Shown: positions 23,276 to 32,854, numbered from the stretch's first letter. The stretch: DNA of 64,000 nt from Nocardioides sp. (GCF_030150155.1 NZ_JASLGR010000031.1:62001-126000), one strand, 5' to 3'. The notes: generated by a model not told the origin, from the sequence alone. Program-made: numbers and translations.

Positions 23276-24952
23276 ATGGGGACCCTCGTCGTCCCGCGCT
23301 TCGACCCAGAGGAGCCGTGGCCGACGCTCGGCCCGCAGGTCTGCCAGCTGATCGAGGAGCGGATGATCTTCGGCCCCGGCTCCGTGCAGGGAGAGCCGGC
23401 GGTCCTCGACGACGACAAGCGCGCAGCGATCTACAGCTTCTACGAGGTGTACCCGCAAGGCCACAAGTTCGCCGGCCGACGCCGGTACAAGCGTGCCGGC
23501 TACTCAGTGCGAAAGGGCCTCGCGAAGACCGAGCTCCTCGCGTGGGTCTCTGAAGCCGAACTGCACCCCGAAGGTCCGGTCCGCTGCGACGGGTTCGACG
23601 CCTACGGTCAGCCGGTCGGCCGGCCGGTGACAGCGCCGTACATCCCGCTTCTGTCGGTCAGCCTCGAGCAGGTCGAAGAGCTCGCCTACGGCGCCCTGTT
23701 CTACATGATCACCGAGGGCCCGGACGCCGACCTGTTCGACGCGACTCAGGAGCGGATCATCCGGCTCAGCGAGCGCGGGACCGCCGACGGCAAGGCGCTG
23801 CCGGTCGCGAACTCACCCGGCGCTCGTGACGGCGCGCGCACCACGTTCCAGGGGTTCGACGAACCGCACCGTCTGCACACGCCGATGCAGAAGAAGGCGC
23901 ACCAGACCATGCGCGCCAACCTCCCGAAGCGGCCGATGGAAGATGCCTGGGGGCTGTACGTCGGCACCGCCGGCGAGCCGGGTGAGAACTCGGTGGCCGA
24001 GGACCTCCACGCTGAGGCCGAGGCGATCGCGGCGGGGAAGATCGAGGAGCCGCGGCTCTTCTACTTCCACCGGTGGGCGAGCGGGAACTACAACCTCGAG
24101 GTCAAGGCCGAACGCCTCGTCGCTGTCGAGGAAGCCACGGGCCCGGTCGGGGAGTACGCTCCCGGCCAGTTCGAGGACATCGCCGCGCAGTGGGATGACC
24201 CGAAGGCAGACCGGAACTTCCTGGAGCGCGTCTGGCTGAACCGTTGGACTCGCTCGGCTGAGCAGGCCTTCGACCCGGTCCTGCGCAAGACGCTCCGCGT
24301 CCCGGGACGGATCAAGCCCGGTGCGTTCGTCGTCGCTGGCTTCGATGGGGCGCGGTTCCGTGACTCCACCGCGATCGTTCTCACCGAGATCGCCACGGGC
24401 AAGCAGCAGATCCACGCCTTGTGGGAACGACCGGCAGACCTCGGTGACGACGATGAGTGGGAGATCGACGAGGCCGAGGTGACCGAGTCGGTCAAGCAGA
24501 TGATGTCCGACTACGAGGTGTGGCGGTTCAACTGCGACCCCCCGCACTGGACCGAGACCATCGGCTCCTGGGCAGGCAAGTGGGGCTGCGTCGAGGAGTG
24601 GTTCACGCAGCAGCACCGTCCGATGGCATTCGCGATCAAGCACTACACCGAGGCCATGCGGTCCGGCGCGGTGACGTTCGCCCACGCCGGTGATGACCCA
24701 GACCTGGACCCGCTCGAGAAGGCGTTCGCCGACCACGCCGCCGCGGCTGGACGGCGCTACCTCAACATCTGGGACGACGAGGACGACGAACGCGAACGCC
24801 GTCTCTACATCCTCAAGAAGATCCGGCTCGACCGGAAGTTCGACGCCCAGATGGCCGCCGTCCTGTCCTGGGAGGCGTACCTCGCGGCGCTCAAGGCCAA
24901 CGCGAAACCGCGGGTGAAGAAGAAGCGGCAGGCAGTGAAGCGGATCCGCTGA
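23276..24952 (+). CDS. terL: Terminase large subunit
   Basis: A 558-residue packaging motor. The Walker A-type loop is SVRKGLAKTE (residues 77-86, K84 and T85), Walker B is TFQGFDE (D195, E196), and the RNase H-like nuclease domain begins VVAGFDGARFRDSTAIV with D357. The C-terminus is basic. The loop variant G-x-A-K-T is common in actinophage terminases. It powers DNA entry into the prohead and cuts at cos with the HNH partner. Confidence 0.93.
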   Translation: MGTLVVPRFDPEEPWPTLGPQVCQLIEERMIFGPGSVQGEPAVLDDDKRAAIYSFYEVYPQGHKFAGRRRYKRAGYSVRKGLAKTELLAWVSEAELHPEGPVRCDGFDAYGQPVGRPVTAPYIPLLSVSLEQVEELAYGALFYMITEGPDADLFDATQERIIRLSERGTADGKALPVANSPGARDGARTTFQGFDEPHRLHTPMQKKAHQTMRANLPKRPMEDAWGLYVGTAGEPGENSVAEDLHAEAEAIAAGKIEEPRLFYFHRWASGNYNLEVKAERLVAVEEATGPVGEYAPGQFEDIAAQWDDPKADRNFLERVWLNRWTRSAEQAFDPVLRKTLRVPGRIKPGAFVVAGFDGARFRDSTAIVLTEIATGKQQIHALWERPADLGDDDEWEIDEAEVTESVKQMMSDYEVWRFNCDPPHWTETIGSWAGKWGCVEEWFTQQHRPMAFAIKHYTEAMRSGAVTFAHAGDDPDLDPLEKAFADHAAAAGRRYLNIWDDEDDERERRLYILKKIRLDRKFDAQMAAVLSWEAYLAALKANAKPRVKKKRQAVKRIR

Positions 24953-24971
24953 ACGACGGAGGGAGACCGGC

Positions 24972-26498
24972 ATGATCGACACCGAGGAGCCGAACTCCCC
25001 AGGTTGGTGGCTGAAGTATCTGTCGGGGAAGCTCCACGACCGCCGTGCCGGTCGCTCGGGGGCCCAGAGGTACAACCGTCGGGGGCTGAAGCCGTCGAAG
25101 GTCCGCCCCGGGTTGGAACTCCTGGACGACTACCTGCGTGGCGACCCGCCGCTGCGGGAGGACATCCACCGCGACTGGGCTCCGGAGTTCCGGGAGCACT
25201 GCCGCATCGGCCGGCTCAACGTCGCCCCTCGCATCGTGTCCGCGACGACCAACCGCATGGGGCTGCGGGACTTCCGCACCGCCGCGGCCAACGACGAGCT
25301 CGGCGACGAGAAGGCACGTGACCTGATGCGTCACAACCAGCTGCGGCTCCGCGCTCGTCAGGTCCACGACGACATGCTCGGCCTCGGTGACGCCTACACG
25401 ATCATCACCCCTCCGGACGGAACACGTTCGTGGTCGCTGATCACCGCCGAGACGCCACTGGAGTGCATCACCGAGGACGACCCCGCCACTGGCGAGGTGC
25501 TGGCCGGCTTGAAGATGTTCCGCAACGAGCCCCTCGGGATCGACTACGCCTACCTCTTCCTGCCCGGCGCGCTGTACGTCGCGTTCTGCGAGGTGCCGAC
25601 CTCGACCCTGTTCGCGGGCCGGAAGCCCTTCGTGCTGGCCGACCGGTGGGACTGGGACTTCGACAAGTTCGACACCATCCCGAACAACCGGGTCGCGATG
25701 GTGCACTTCGAGAACAAGAACGGCCGCTCCGAGATCGAGGGACACCTCGAGCACCTCGACCGCATCAACGACCGGATCTTCAACGAGTGGTGGACCTCCA
25801 AGATCCAGGCCTTCCGACAGCGTGCCCTGGAGATGGCGGAAGAGGATCCCGGCGAGTACGACGACGACCCGGATGCCACAGACGAGGACGGTCGTCCGCT
25901 CGACCCGACCAAGTGGTCTGACGACGACTGGGCTGGGATGTTCACCTCGGCACCGGACGCGCTGTGGCGGCTCCCGAAGGGCGCGAAGATCTGGGAATCG
26001 GCCCAGGTCGACAACCAGGGTGCGATCAACGCGATCAAGTCCGACCTGCAGTGGCTCGCCTTCACCGCCGCGATGCCGCTGTACCTGATCACCCCCGACG
26101 CTGCGAACGGCTCCGCCGAGGGCGCATCGACCCAGAAGGAAGAGCACACCTTCGAGATCGGGGACCGCCGCGATCGCGCTGAGGCGCGGTGGGCACAGAC
26201 CATCGCGCTCGCGTTCGAGTTCCAGAGCGACACCCAGCGTGCTGACGTGTCCAAGATCGAGGCGATCTGGGGCCCGATGCAGTTGTTCTCGCTGCAGGAG
26301 ATGTCCGCGGCCGCGAACAACCTGCGCGGTGTCCTCCCGACCGAGGCGATCTGGACTGACGTCCTGCAGATGTCGCCCGGTGACGTGGTCGACCGCATCC
26401 GCGAGCTCCGCAACCGGGACCTCCTCTTCCCCGGCGGTGACACCGCCTCGGCGCCGAGCCCCACGACGGATGCTGGCGCGACGCAGGCCAGCGCGTGA
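24972..26498 (+). CDS. Portal protein, SPP1 gp6-like
   Basis: A 508-residue protein preceded by a strong GGAGGGAG site. Features of the SPP1-type portal family include LNVAPRIVSATTNRMGLRDF, VHDDMLGLGDAYTIITPPDG, WDFDKFDTIPNNRVAMVHFEN and a long C-terminal helix region. It forms the dodecameric channel at the capsid vertex. The position between terL and a MuF protein is canonical. Confidence 0.92.
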   Translation: MIDTEEPNSPGWWLKYLSGKLHDRRAGRSGAQRYNRRGLKPSKVRPGLELLDDYLRGDPPLREDIHRDWAPEFREHCRIGRLNVAPRIVSATTNRMGLRDFRTAAANDELGDEKARDLMRHNQLRLRARQVHDDMLGLGDAYTIITPPDGTRSWSLITAETPLECITEDDPATGEVLAGLKMFRNEPLGIDYAYLFLPGALYVAFCEVPTSTLFAGRKPFVLADRWDWDFDKFDTIPNNRVAMVHFENKNGRSEIEGHLEHLDRINDRIFNEWWTSKIQAFRQRALEMAEEDPGEYDDDPDATDEDGRPLDPTKWSDDDWAGMFTSAPDALWRLPKGAKIWESAQVDNQGAINAIKSDLQWLAFTAAMPLYLITPDAANGSAEGASTQKEEHTFEIGDRRDRAEARWAQTIALAFEFQSDTQRADVSKIEAIWGPMQLFSLQEMSAAANNLRGVLPTEAIWTDVLQMSPGDVVDRIRELRNRDLLFPGGDTASAPSPTTDAGATQASA

Positions 26499-27496
26499 CC
26501 ATCACCGCCGATGAGCCCACCCTCACCCCGGCCGCCGTCGTGGCCGGAGCGTGGCTCACCCAGGCACAGGCGGCATCCGACAGCGTGGCCGCCCGAGCCG
26601 GGGCTCTCGCAACGGCGGCGTGGGCCCAGTTCGACGCGTGGTACGACGACGCTGCCGTGGCCACCACGGCGGCGGTCGTCGCGGCCACGTCAGCTGATGC
26701 CCAGGGCATCGTTTCCAGCCATGCCAGCGAGGTCGTCGGGCAGATCATCTCCGCACTGACCGGACGCCGGCGGATCGTGGTGCCGAGGATCAGCACCCCC
26801 ACGATCCGGGGCGGCGCCGACCCGGTCGTAGTGCACTCCCGGCCCGCCCAGGTCTACCGCGACACCTTCGCCACAACGGGCGACGAGGCGGCTGCGCGAG
26901 CTGCAGCGTTCGCCCGCGAGCTCGAGCTCATCGAGACCGACATCATGCTGGCCGTCCGCGAAGCCGAGCGGGACTCCTACGAGGCCGTCGGGGTCACGCA
27001 CTACCGACGGGTCATCCACCCCGAGCTGTCGAAGTCGGGGACCTGCGGTCTCTGCATCGCCGCGGCCGACCAGATCTACTCCACTCGCGACTTGCTGCCG
27101 ATCCACCCGCCGTCGTGCCGGTGCAAGACCCTCCCGATCTTGGACGGGAAGGACCCGGCCGCCGAGCTCAACACCTCGGATCTGTACAAGCTCGCCAAGC
27201 AGCAGGCCGGAGGGAAGGCGGACAGGTACTCCCTGTCGAAGGTCCGCTACCAGGTCCGTGAGCACGGCGAGTACGGGCCGACCCTCACGGTCGCCGGCCA
27301 GCACTTCACCGGACCGCAGCAGATCGCGAAGCCGACCGGGATCACCCCGGCGCAGGCCACGAAGCAGCTCGCCGCGCTGCACCCCGTCCTCGCCTCCCTG
27401 GAGAGCCGCGCCGCAGCGGGTTCAGACGTCGCCAAGCCCCTGGCGTACCAGCGGCGCCTCATCGCGAAGCTCGAACGCATCGCCGCCGGCGGCTGA
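26495..27496 (+). CDS. MuF-like minor head protein
   Basis: A 333-residue protein, GTG start in GTGA overlap with the portal gene. The C-terminal half contains the MuF-type zinc region: THYRRVIHPELSKSGTCGLC...LLPIHPPSCRCKTLPIL. The N-terminal half is helical and alanine-rich. MuF proteins bind portal and capsid inner face. No protease motif is seen in it, and no separate capsid protease is present. Confidence 0.85.
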   Translation: MTITADEPTLTPAAVVAGAWLTQAQAASDSVAARAGALATAAWAQFDAWYDDAAVATTAAVVAATSADAQGIVSSHASEVVGQIISALTGRRRIVVPRISTPTIRGGADPVVVHSRPAQVYRDTFATTGDEAAARAAAFARELELIETDIMLAVREAERDSYEAVGVTHYRRVIHPELSKSGTCGLCIAAADQIYSTRDLLPIHPPSCRCKTLPILDGKDPAAELNTSDLYKLAKQQAGGKADRYSLSKVRYQVREHGEYGPTLTVAGQHFTGPQQIAKPTGITPAQATKQLAALHPVLASLESRAAAGSDVAKPLAYQRRLIAKLERIAAGG

Positions 27497-27584
27497 GCCG
27501 CCCCACGTTCACCCCGCCGTGTTGCGGGGCCAGGCCGCACCGACAGGGCGCGGTCACCCACTTCACTCCGACAGGAGATCACCC

Positions 27585-28343
27585 ATGCCCGGCACCTCTG
27601 CTCTTCCGATCCACCCCACGAAGGTTCACCCGCTCACGGGTGATCCCATCCAGGCCATCTGGGTTCGCCCCGATGGTCGCGTCTGCTGGCCCGTCATGGG
27701 CGGCGACGAGACCGCTGGCCAGGCCGGTGCCACTGGAACTGGTGCCACCGGGCCGACCGGGGCCACCGGCGCGACTGGTGCGACTGGCACCACCGGAGGC
27801 GGAAACGACCTCGGGTTCCCGAAAGACACTCCCGTCGCTGAGATGAGCGACCAGGAGGCCACGGCCTACTGGAAGTACCACTCCCGGAAGCACGAGACCG
27901 CCTTCAGGGAACTCCTCGGCGACCGTTCGGCCGACCAGGTCCGTCAGGACCTCAAGGCCTTCGACGAGCACCAGGCCGCCCAGCTCACCGCCGCGGAGAA
28001 GGACATCGCCGCTGCCCGCGAAGCCGGCAAGCAGGAAGGCGTTGCCGGGGAGCGGCGCACGGCCGCCACGGCCATCTTCCGTGCCGCCCTGGAGGCCAAC
28101 GGCGTGACCGGCGACGACCTCGACGAGATCGCCGTGGCCTTCAACGTCGACGCCTACATCACCGACAGCGGCATCGACGGCACCAAGATCGCGAACTTCG
28201 CCAAGAAGTTCACGCCCGACACGGGCGACCAGACCAAGCGCCGTGACTTCGGCGCCGGCCGGCGTACCGGCCAGCAGCAGACCGCCACCACCAGCGCCGG
28301 CAAGGCAGAGGCCCAGAGGCGGTTCGGCAAGCCCACCAGCTGA
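27585..28343 (+). CDS. Scaffolding protein with collagen-like insert
   Basis: A 252-residue protein with AGGAG before ATG 27585. The middle and C-terminal parts are charged and helical (AAEKDIAAAREAGKQEGVAGERR), typical of phage scaffolds, and it lies just before the capsid genes. Residues about 45-70 form a Gly-x-x run rich in GAT/GPT triplets, a short collagen-like or flexible linker. Scaffold identity is inferred from position and composition. Confidence 0.75.
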   Translation: MPGTSALPIHPTKVHPLTGDPIQAIWVRPDGRVCWPVMGGDETAGQAGATGTGATGPTGATGATGATGTTGGGNDLGFPKDTPVAEMSDQEATAYWKYHSRKHETAFRELLGDRSADQVRQDLKAFDEHQAAQLTAAEKDIAAAREAGKQEGVAGERRTAATAIFRAALEANGVTGDDLDEIAVAFNVDAYITDSGIDGTKIANFAKKFTPDTGDQTKRRDFGAGRRTGQQQTATTSAGKAEAQRRFGKPTS

Positions 28344-28385
28344 CAGCACCCCTGCCGTCAGCCGACCTGAAAGTAGGACCCTCCC

Positions 28386-28817
28386 GTGACCGATATCGGT
28401 GTTTACGAGACCCAGTTCCAGTCCGAGAACCTCGCCTGGGACCTTTCCAGTCCCGGCGTTCCGTTCACTGACGGCGGCACCCTCGACGTCAGCCTTTTCA
28501 CCCAGGCTCAGCACTTCGCCAAGGGCTACATCCCCGCCGGCACCGTGCTCGGCAAGAAGACCTCCACGGGTCTCCTTGGCCCGTACCTCAACACGGCGAG
28601 CGACGGCCGGGAGACCGCTGTCGGGATCCTCCGCGCCTCGGTGCACGTCATCCAGCCCAACGGCACCCAGAAGGCCAAGGTCGGCTGCGCCCTGCTGAAG
28701 GCCTTCGCAGTCATCTCGGTGTCGAAGCTGCCGTTCACCTCCGCCACCGCAGCGGCGGGCGGCTACATCGACACCGCCGGCCAGGCCGACCTCCCGACCA
28801 TCTTCTTCGCGGCCTGA
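28386..28817 (+). CDS. Head decoration protein
   Basis: A 143-residue beta-rich protein (GTG start) between scaffold and major capsid, the position of lambda gpD-like decoration proteins. The motif GYIPAGTVLGKKTSTGLLGPYLNTASDGRETAVGIL is characteristic of the group. It would stabilise the expanded capsid. Confidence 0.78.
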   Translation: MTDIGVYETQFQSENLAWDLSSPGVPFTDGGTLDVSLFTQAQHFAKGYIPAGTVLGKKTSTGLLGPYLNTASDGRETAVGILRASVHVIQPNGTQKAKVGCALLKAFAVISVSKLPFTSATAAAGGYIDTAGQADLPTIFFAA

Positions 28818-28845
28818 TCGCGGACCTGAGAAAGGAACCACCACC

Positions 28846-29901
28846 GTGGCTATCGTCTACGACGGCGTCGTTACCCCTGACGACCTCATCGACTTCGTTC
28901 GAGAGGTCCCCACCCCGGCCGAGTTCATGCTCGACCAGATCCTCCCCAACGTCTACATCGACTCCAACGAGGTCGACGTCACGGAGCTGACCCGCACCAA
29001 CCGCACCGCGCGGTTCCGGGCCTTCGACGCCAACCTCCACCGTGCCCGCCGCGACGTGGGAACGCTGCGCACCGTGACCCTCCCGCCGCTGTCGGACACC
29101 CTCACCATGGGTGAGTACGAGCGGCTGAAGATCCAGTTCGCTCGCACTGGCGGCACCCGTACCGAGGCGCTCACGCAGGCCGTCTACAACGACGCCCAGA
29201 CCCTCACCGGCTACGTCATCAACCGGATGGAGCAGGCCCGCGGTGACGTCCTCACTGACGGGAAGTTCTCCCTCATCAACGAGGGCGGTCTGACCCTGGA
29301 GGCTGACTTCCAGGTGCCGGCCGGGAACTTCGTCACCGCGGCTGTCCTGCACTCCCACACCGACACCGACGGCAACTACGACGCCGACGTCCTGGGTGAC
29401 ATCTTCACCTGGACCAAGGCGTACACCGCCACGGCCGGGTTCGCCCCCGGCGGGATGTGGGTCAGCATCGACACGCTGGCGCTGTGGCTGGCCAACATCA
29501 AGCTGCGCAACGCCGCAGGAAACCTTCTGGGCCCGGCCGCGTTCCTCGCCCGCGAGCAGCTCGACCAGGCGTTGCGCGCCCGGGGCCTTCCGCCCATCGA
29601 GGGCGTGTACGACGCCCAGGTTGACGTCGATGACGTCTCTGTCCGGATCACCCCGGTCAACAAGGTGTACTTCGTTCCCCCGAAGACCCACCAGTTGGGC
29701 CGCACCGTGTGGGGTGTCTCGGCCACCGCGCTGGAACTCGTTGACTCCTCCGAAGCCGACTTCGCCTTCGAGAACGCCCCCGGCATCGTCGGTGTCGTCG
29801 AGAAGGTCGGCCCGCCCTACCGCGAGTTCACCTTCGTGGACGCCGTCGGTATGCCGATCATCGACCGGCCCCGGGCGCTCATGGTGGCGACGGTCGCCTG
29901 A
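28846..29901 (+). CDS. Major capsid protein, gpE-like
   Basis: A 351-residue protein with GAAAGGA before its GTG. It matches the lambda gpE/Phage_cap_E family: ELTRTNRTARFRAFDANLHR, a middle domain with LTQAVYNDAQTLTGYVINRMEQARGDVL, and the C-terminal NKVYFVPPKTHQLGRTVWGVS...FVDAVGMPIIDRPRALMVATV. HK97-fold shell subunit. Confidence 0.9.
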   Translation: MAIVYDGVVTPDDLIDFVREVPTPAEFMLDQILPNVYIDSNEVDVTELTRTNRTARFRAFDANLHRARRDVGTLRTVTLPPLSDTLTMGEYERLKIQFARTGGTRTEALTQAVYNDAQTLTGYVINRMEQARGDVLTDGKFSLINEGGLTLEADFQVPAGNFVTAAVLHSHTDTDGNYDADVLGDIFTWTKAYTATAGFAPGGMWVSIDTLALWLANIKLRNAAGNLLGPAAFLAREQLDQALRARGLPPIEGVYDAQVDVDDVSVRITPVNKVYFVPPKTHQLGRTVWGVSATALELVDSSEADFAFENAPGIVGVVEKVGPPYREFTFVDAVGMPIIDRPRALMVATVA

Positions 29902-30320
29902 TGGCTACCAAGGTCATCGCCGACGGCGTGCACGTCTATGTCGGCGCGGAGAACAACCCGATGGAGAAGGTCCTCTTCTCCCCGGGCGACTCCGTGCCGG
30001 CATGGGCCGCCCGCCAGATGGGCCCGCACTGCTTCACCGACGGCAACCCCGTCGAGGAGCCCGCCACGCCGCAGGACCCGCTGGCGGCCAACGCCGGCAC
30101 CGGCGACCTCGGTGTCAGCACCCCGCCGGTCGACGAGAAGCCCGACTACACCGCCCTCACCAAGGCGGAGCTGGTCGAGGCCATCGAGGCCCGCAACGCC
30201 GGTCGCGCCGACGAGGACCAGATCGAGGTCCCCAAGGCCGCCAACAAGCCCGAGCTGGTCAGCCTCCTGGTCGGCGACGACGCCGTCCAGGCGGCCAACG
30301 CCAGCACCGGCGACAACTGA
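29901..30320 (+). CDS. Head-tail region protein with SAP-like C-terminus
   Basis: A 139-residue protein that begins on the last base of the capsid gene. The N-terminal part is a small beta domain (GVHVYVGAENNPMEKVLFSPGDSVPAW); the C-terminus (LTKAELVEAIEARNAGRADEDQI...NKPELVSLL) resembles a SAP/HeH helix-extended-helix element that binds nucleic acid or protein. Proteins with this layout are common after the capsid gene in actinophages. Confidence 0.65.
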   Translation: MATKVIADGVHVYVGAENNPMEKVLFSPGDSVPAWAARQMGPHCFTDGNPVEEPATPQDPLAANAGTGDLGVSTPPVDEKPDYTALTKAELVEAIEARNAGRADEDQIEVPKAANKPELVSLLVGDDAVQAANASTGDN

Positions 30321-30348
30321 ACACACCTGCAGGTAGGAGGCGAGCCAC

Positions 30349-30720
30349 GTGGCCGACGAGATCTTCGACACCGACACACTCGCCTCCTACCTGCAGTGCA
30401 ACACCCCTCTCCCTGCCCGAGCGGTCACGATCGCGAAGCTCGCCAACGGGCTCGTCTACGCCGTGTGGTCCGACCGGAGCGTGTCGGTGCCGAGCGAGAT
30501 CGAGGCCATCGGCCTGGAGGTCGCTGCTCGGGCGATCTTGAACCCGAAGGGCCTGACCTCGGTCACCCGGGCTGTCGATGACGGCTCGCAGACCGAACGG
30601 TTCAGCGACGCCACTCGCGCCGGGGTGTACCTCACCGACGAGGAACGCCGCGTGCTGCTCGGGGTGAAGGCTCGCCGGCGCCGGTCCTACGGCAACATCC
30701 GTCTTCGGCACGGGCTCTGA
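30349..30720 (+). CDS. Head-tail connector (adaptor)
   Basis: A 123-residue helical protein (GTG start, GTAGGAGG upstream). Its layout, with DTLASYLQ near the start, IEAIGLEVAARAILNP in the middle and a basic C-terminus (GVKARRRRSYGN), fits gp6/gp15-type adaptors that bind the portal. Identification rests on gene order as well as fold pattern. Confidence 0.72.
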   Translation: MADEIFDTDTLASYLQCNTPLPARAVTIAKLANGLVYAVWSDRSVSVPSEIEAIGLEVAARAILNPKGLTSVTRAVDDGSQTERFSDATRAGVYLTDEERRVLLGVKARRRRSYGNIRLRHGL

Positions 30721-30722
30721 GC

Positions 30723-31172
30723 ATGTTCACCGGGTTCGGTGCGGCGATCTCGGAGGCCGTCGAGGACCTCCGTGCACTGGCCGAGGAGCGCATGGGCGCG
30801 GAGAACGGCAGCTCGACAGGGAACGTCCGCCGTCAGACCGACCGCGGTGTCCAGGACGAGACCACCGGCGCCGAGACAGCAGCGTGGGTCCTCGTCCACC
30901 TCGACCTGCCTGGTCGGATCCGCGACAGCAGCGGCTCCAACGCGGCGTCGTACCGCGACCAGGACTCCGGGGAAGTCGAGCGCGCGGTCGCCGTTCGGAC
31001 CCTGTTCCTGCCTGCCACCACCGAGGACCTCGAAGACGGCGACCTGTACGAGGTCACCGCCGGGGTCTTGGCCGGGCTCGTGTTCCGCATCACCGAGGCC
31101 ACCACCGCCGACCAGAAGATCCAACGGCGCCTGTCCGTCACGGCGGTGCCCCGGCCCAAGGAGTGGGCGTGA
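30723..31172 (+). CDS. Head-tail stopper, DUF6093-like
   Basis: A 149-residue protein starting MFTGFGAAISEAVEDLRALAEERM, the N-terminal pattern of the DUF6093 family. A beta-barrel part follows (AWVLVHLDLPGRI...RTLFLPATTEDLEDGDLYEV). Such proteins seal the connector after packaging. It overlaps the next GTG by four bases. Confidence 0.75.
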   Translation: MFTGFGAAISEAVEDLRALAEERMGAENGSSTGNVRRQTDRGVQDETTGAETAAWVLVHLDLPGRIRDSSGSNAASYRDQDSGEVERAVAVRTLFLPATTEDLEDGDLYEVTAGVLAGLVFRITEATTADQKIQRRLSVTAVPRPKEWA

Positions 31173-31579
31173 GAATCACCGTCGAGCACCAGGGCCTCAT
31201 CGACCTCGAGGAGGACCTGAAGAAGGCCGGCCCCGAGTTCTACCGCCGCGGGAAGCGCCTCATCGCCGATGTGGCGAAGGACGGAGCAGCGACGTCGAAG
31301 CGGATCGCCAGGTGGACCTCGCGGGCTCACGCCCGGAAGTACCCCGCGAAGATCTCGGCCAGCAAGGTCGAGATGGCGCGAAGTGGTGGCACCGGGTCGA
31401 TCTCGGCCGAGTTCGGTCCTCTGCCTGAAGGGCAGGGGCTCCTCGCTCCGATCCTTGAGGGCGGGTCGCGGAACAACCCGGCGCACAACAACCTCGCCCA
31501 GGCCACCGACACGGTTCTGCCGCGTTTCGAGCGTGAGGTCCAGGCCCTCCTCGACCACCTGTTCTGGCCGCAGCGATGA
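31169..31579 (+). CDS. HK97 gp10-like tail completion protein
   Basis: A 136-residue protein starting at GTG 31169 in GTGA overlap. The pattern GLIDLEEDLKKAGPEFYRRGKRLIADVAKDGAA followed by a beta region and LAPILEGGSRNNP is typical of HK97 gp10/Siphovirus neck proteins. Acts where the tail tube joins the connector. Confidence 0.75.
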   Translation: MRITVEHQGLIDLEEDLKKAGPEFYRRGKRLIADVAKDGAATSKRIARWTSRAHARKYPAKISASKVEMARSGGTGSISAEFGPLPEGQGLLAPILEGGSRNNPAHNNLAQATDTVLPRFEREVQALLDHLFWPQR

Positions 31580-32019
31580 ACAGCCTGATCGTCGACGAGC
31601 GCCTTCACGCCACCGAGGTGCTCGCGCTCATCAACGCCCAGTTCGTCGACGGTGACGCCGACACCCGGGCCTACGAGTACGGGATGGTCCCCGGGGACAA
31701 GAACCACCCCGACCAGGCCCTGCGGGTGGCCGCACAGCCTGACCGGTACGCCGTGGTCGCGCTCAGCCAGCGCTACGTGGAGGTCGTGAACCTCGGCGGT
31801 GGCCAGGACGTCCTCGGGTGGCGGATCAACGTCGTCGCCGTGGGCCGTACCCCGAACGAGGCCCACTGGGTCAACGTCCGCATCGACCGCGCCCTGCGGA
31901 GGGTGCGTGCCCGCATCGGCGACCGGACGACCACCCAGATCCGGTTCGAGAACGGATCGGCCCCCATGCCCGACGACGGCTACTACTCCGCGTCGTCGTC
32001 GTGGACCTACGCCCACTGA
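31576..32019 (+). CDS. Tail terminator protein
   Basis: A 147-residue protein in ATGA overlap with the neck gene and followed closely by the tail genes. The alpha/beta layout with an N-terminal helix (ATEVLALINAQFV) and a beta sheet (QRYVEVVNLGGGQDVLGWRINVVAVG) agrees with tail terminators, which cap the finished tail. Assigned mainly by gene order. Confidence 0.65.
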   Translation: MNSLIVDERLHATEVLALINAQFVDGDADTRAYEYGMVPGDKNHPDQALRVAAQPDRYAVVALSQRYVEVVNLGGGQDVLGWRINVVAVGRTPNEAHWVNVRIDRALRRVRARIGDRTTTQIRFENGSAPMPDDGYYSASSSWTYAH

Positions 32020-32037
32020 ACAAGGAGATCCACGCCC

Positions 32038-32238
32038 ATGCCGAACCCCGTACTCGCTCGTGCCCTGGCCGAGCAGCACGCCAACCGTGCCGCCACCGAG
32101 GACACCCCGCCGCCGGTCGACCAGCCCACCGAGGTGAACGACCCCGCCCCCGAGCCGGAGTCGGACCCCGAGCCGGCCCCGACCGCCAGCCAGAAGAACC
32201 GCCGTGGCCGCCAGGCCGCCACCACCGAGGAGAACTGA
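32038..32238 (+). CDS. 66-residue Pro/Glu-rich protein
   Basis: A small low-complexity acidic protein (PAPEPESDPEPAPT) with a basic end (KNRRGRQAA), preceded by AAGGAGA. It sits directly before the major tail gene. Intrinsically disordered; possibly a tail-tube or connector accessory. Confidence 0.5.
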   Translation: MPNPVLARALAEQHANRAATEDTPPPVDQPTEVNDPAPEPESDPEPAPTASQKNRRGRQAATTEEN

Positions 32239-32239
32239 C

Positions 32240-32779
32240 ATGCCCGCTGTGATGCCCGAGACCGTCAAGAGCGACGGCAACAAGCTCGTCATCTTCATGA
32301 AGACCGCCCCGGCCGCCGCGACCGGGATCCCCACGCTGTCGGAGATCAACGACTCGCTCTTCGCCTCGCTGTTCCTGTACAGCCCGTTCGACTTCACGCC
32401 GAACCAGAACACGGGCGAGGCCCCGAAGAAGCTCGGCTCCACGGTGTCGGAGACCGAGTTCGGGAACATCAACTACCCCGCGGTGGAGGCGCAGTACTCC
32501 TACGTCCCGCAGAAGCTCGGCACCCCCGGTTACGCGGCCAACGCGGTGTACGAGCTCCTCGAGCCCGGCACGATCCTCACCGCTGTGGTCCTGGACGGGT
32601 ACGACGGCACCGTCGACGAGATCGCCGCCGGTGACGTCGCCGACGTCTTCCTCATCAAGGCCGGCGTCCGCAAGAAGGGCCGCACCGGCGACGGCGAGTA
32701 CGACCGGGTCTCGGCCAAGCAGTCCCTCCTCGTCGTCGGCGGCGAGCCGATCGTCGAGGACCACAAGATCGCTGCCTGA
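32240..32779 (+). CDS. Major tail tube protein
   Basis: A 179-residue beta-rich protein beginning at ATG 32240. The PTLSEINDSLFASLFLYSPFDFTPN pattern and a C-terminal beta region (SLLVVGGEPIVEDHKI) are typical of siphovirus tube subunits. It is followed by a terminator hairpin and then the frameshifted chaperone, the standard order. Confidence 0.85.
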   Translation: MPAVMPETVKSDGNKLVIFMKTAPAAATGIPTLSEINDSLFASLFLYSPFDFTPNQNTGEAPKKLGSTVSETEFGNINYPAVEAQYSYVPQKLGTPGYAANAVYELLEPGTILTAVVLDGYDGTVDEIAAGDVADVFLIKAGVRKKGRTGDGEYDRVSAKQSLLVVGGEPIVEDHKIAA

Positions 32780-32791
32780 CCCTCCTGAACG

Positions 32792-32824
32792 CCCCCGTCC
32801 GTCCCGCCGAGTGGCGGACGGGGG
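32792..32824 (+). terminator. Hairpin after major tail gene
   Basis: A perfect 10-bp G/C-rich stem (32792-32801 with 32815-32824) and a 13-nt loop directly follow the major tail gene. Partial terminators here commonly make tube protein more abundant than the tape measure message. Confidence 0.7.
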
Positions 32825-32854
32825 TCAACTCGGCAACTCGGCTGGAGGAATCTG

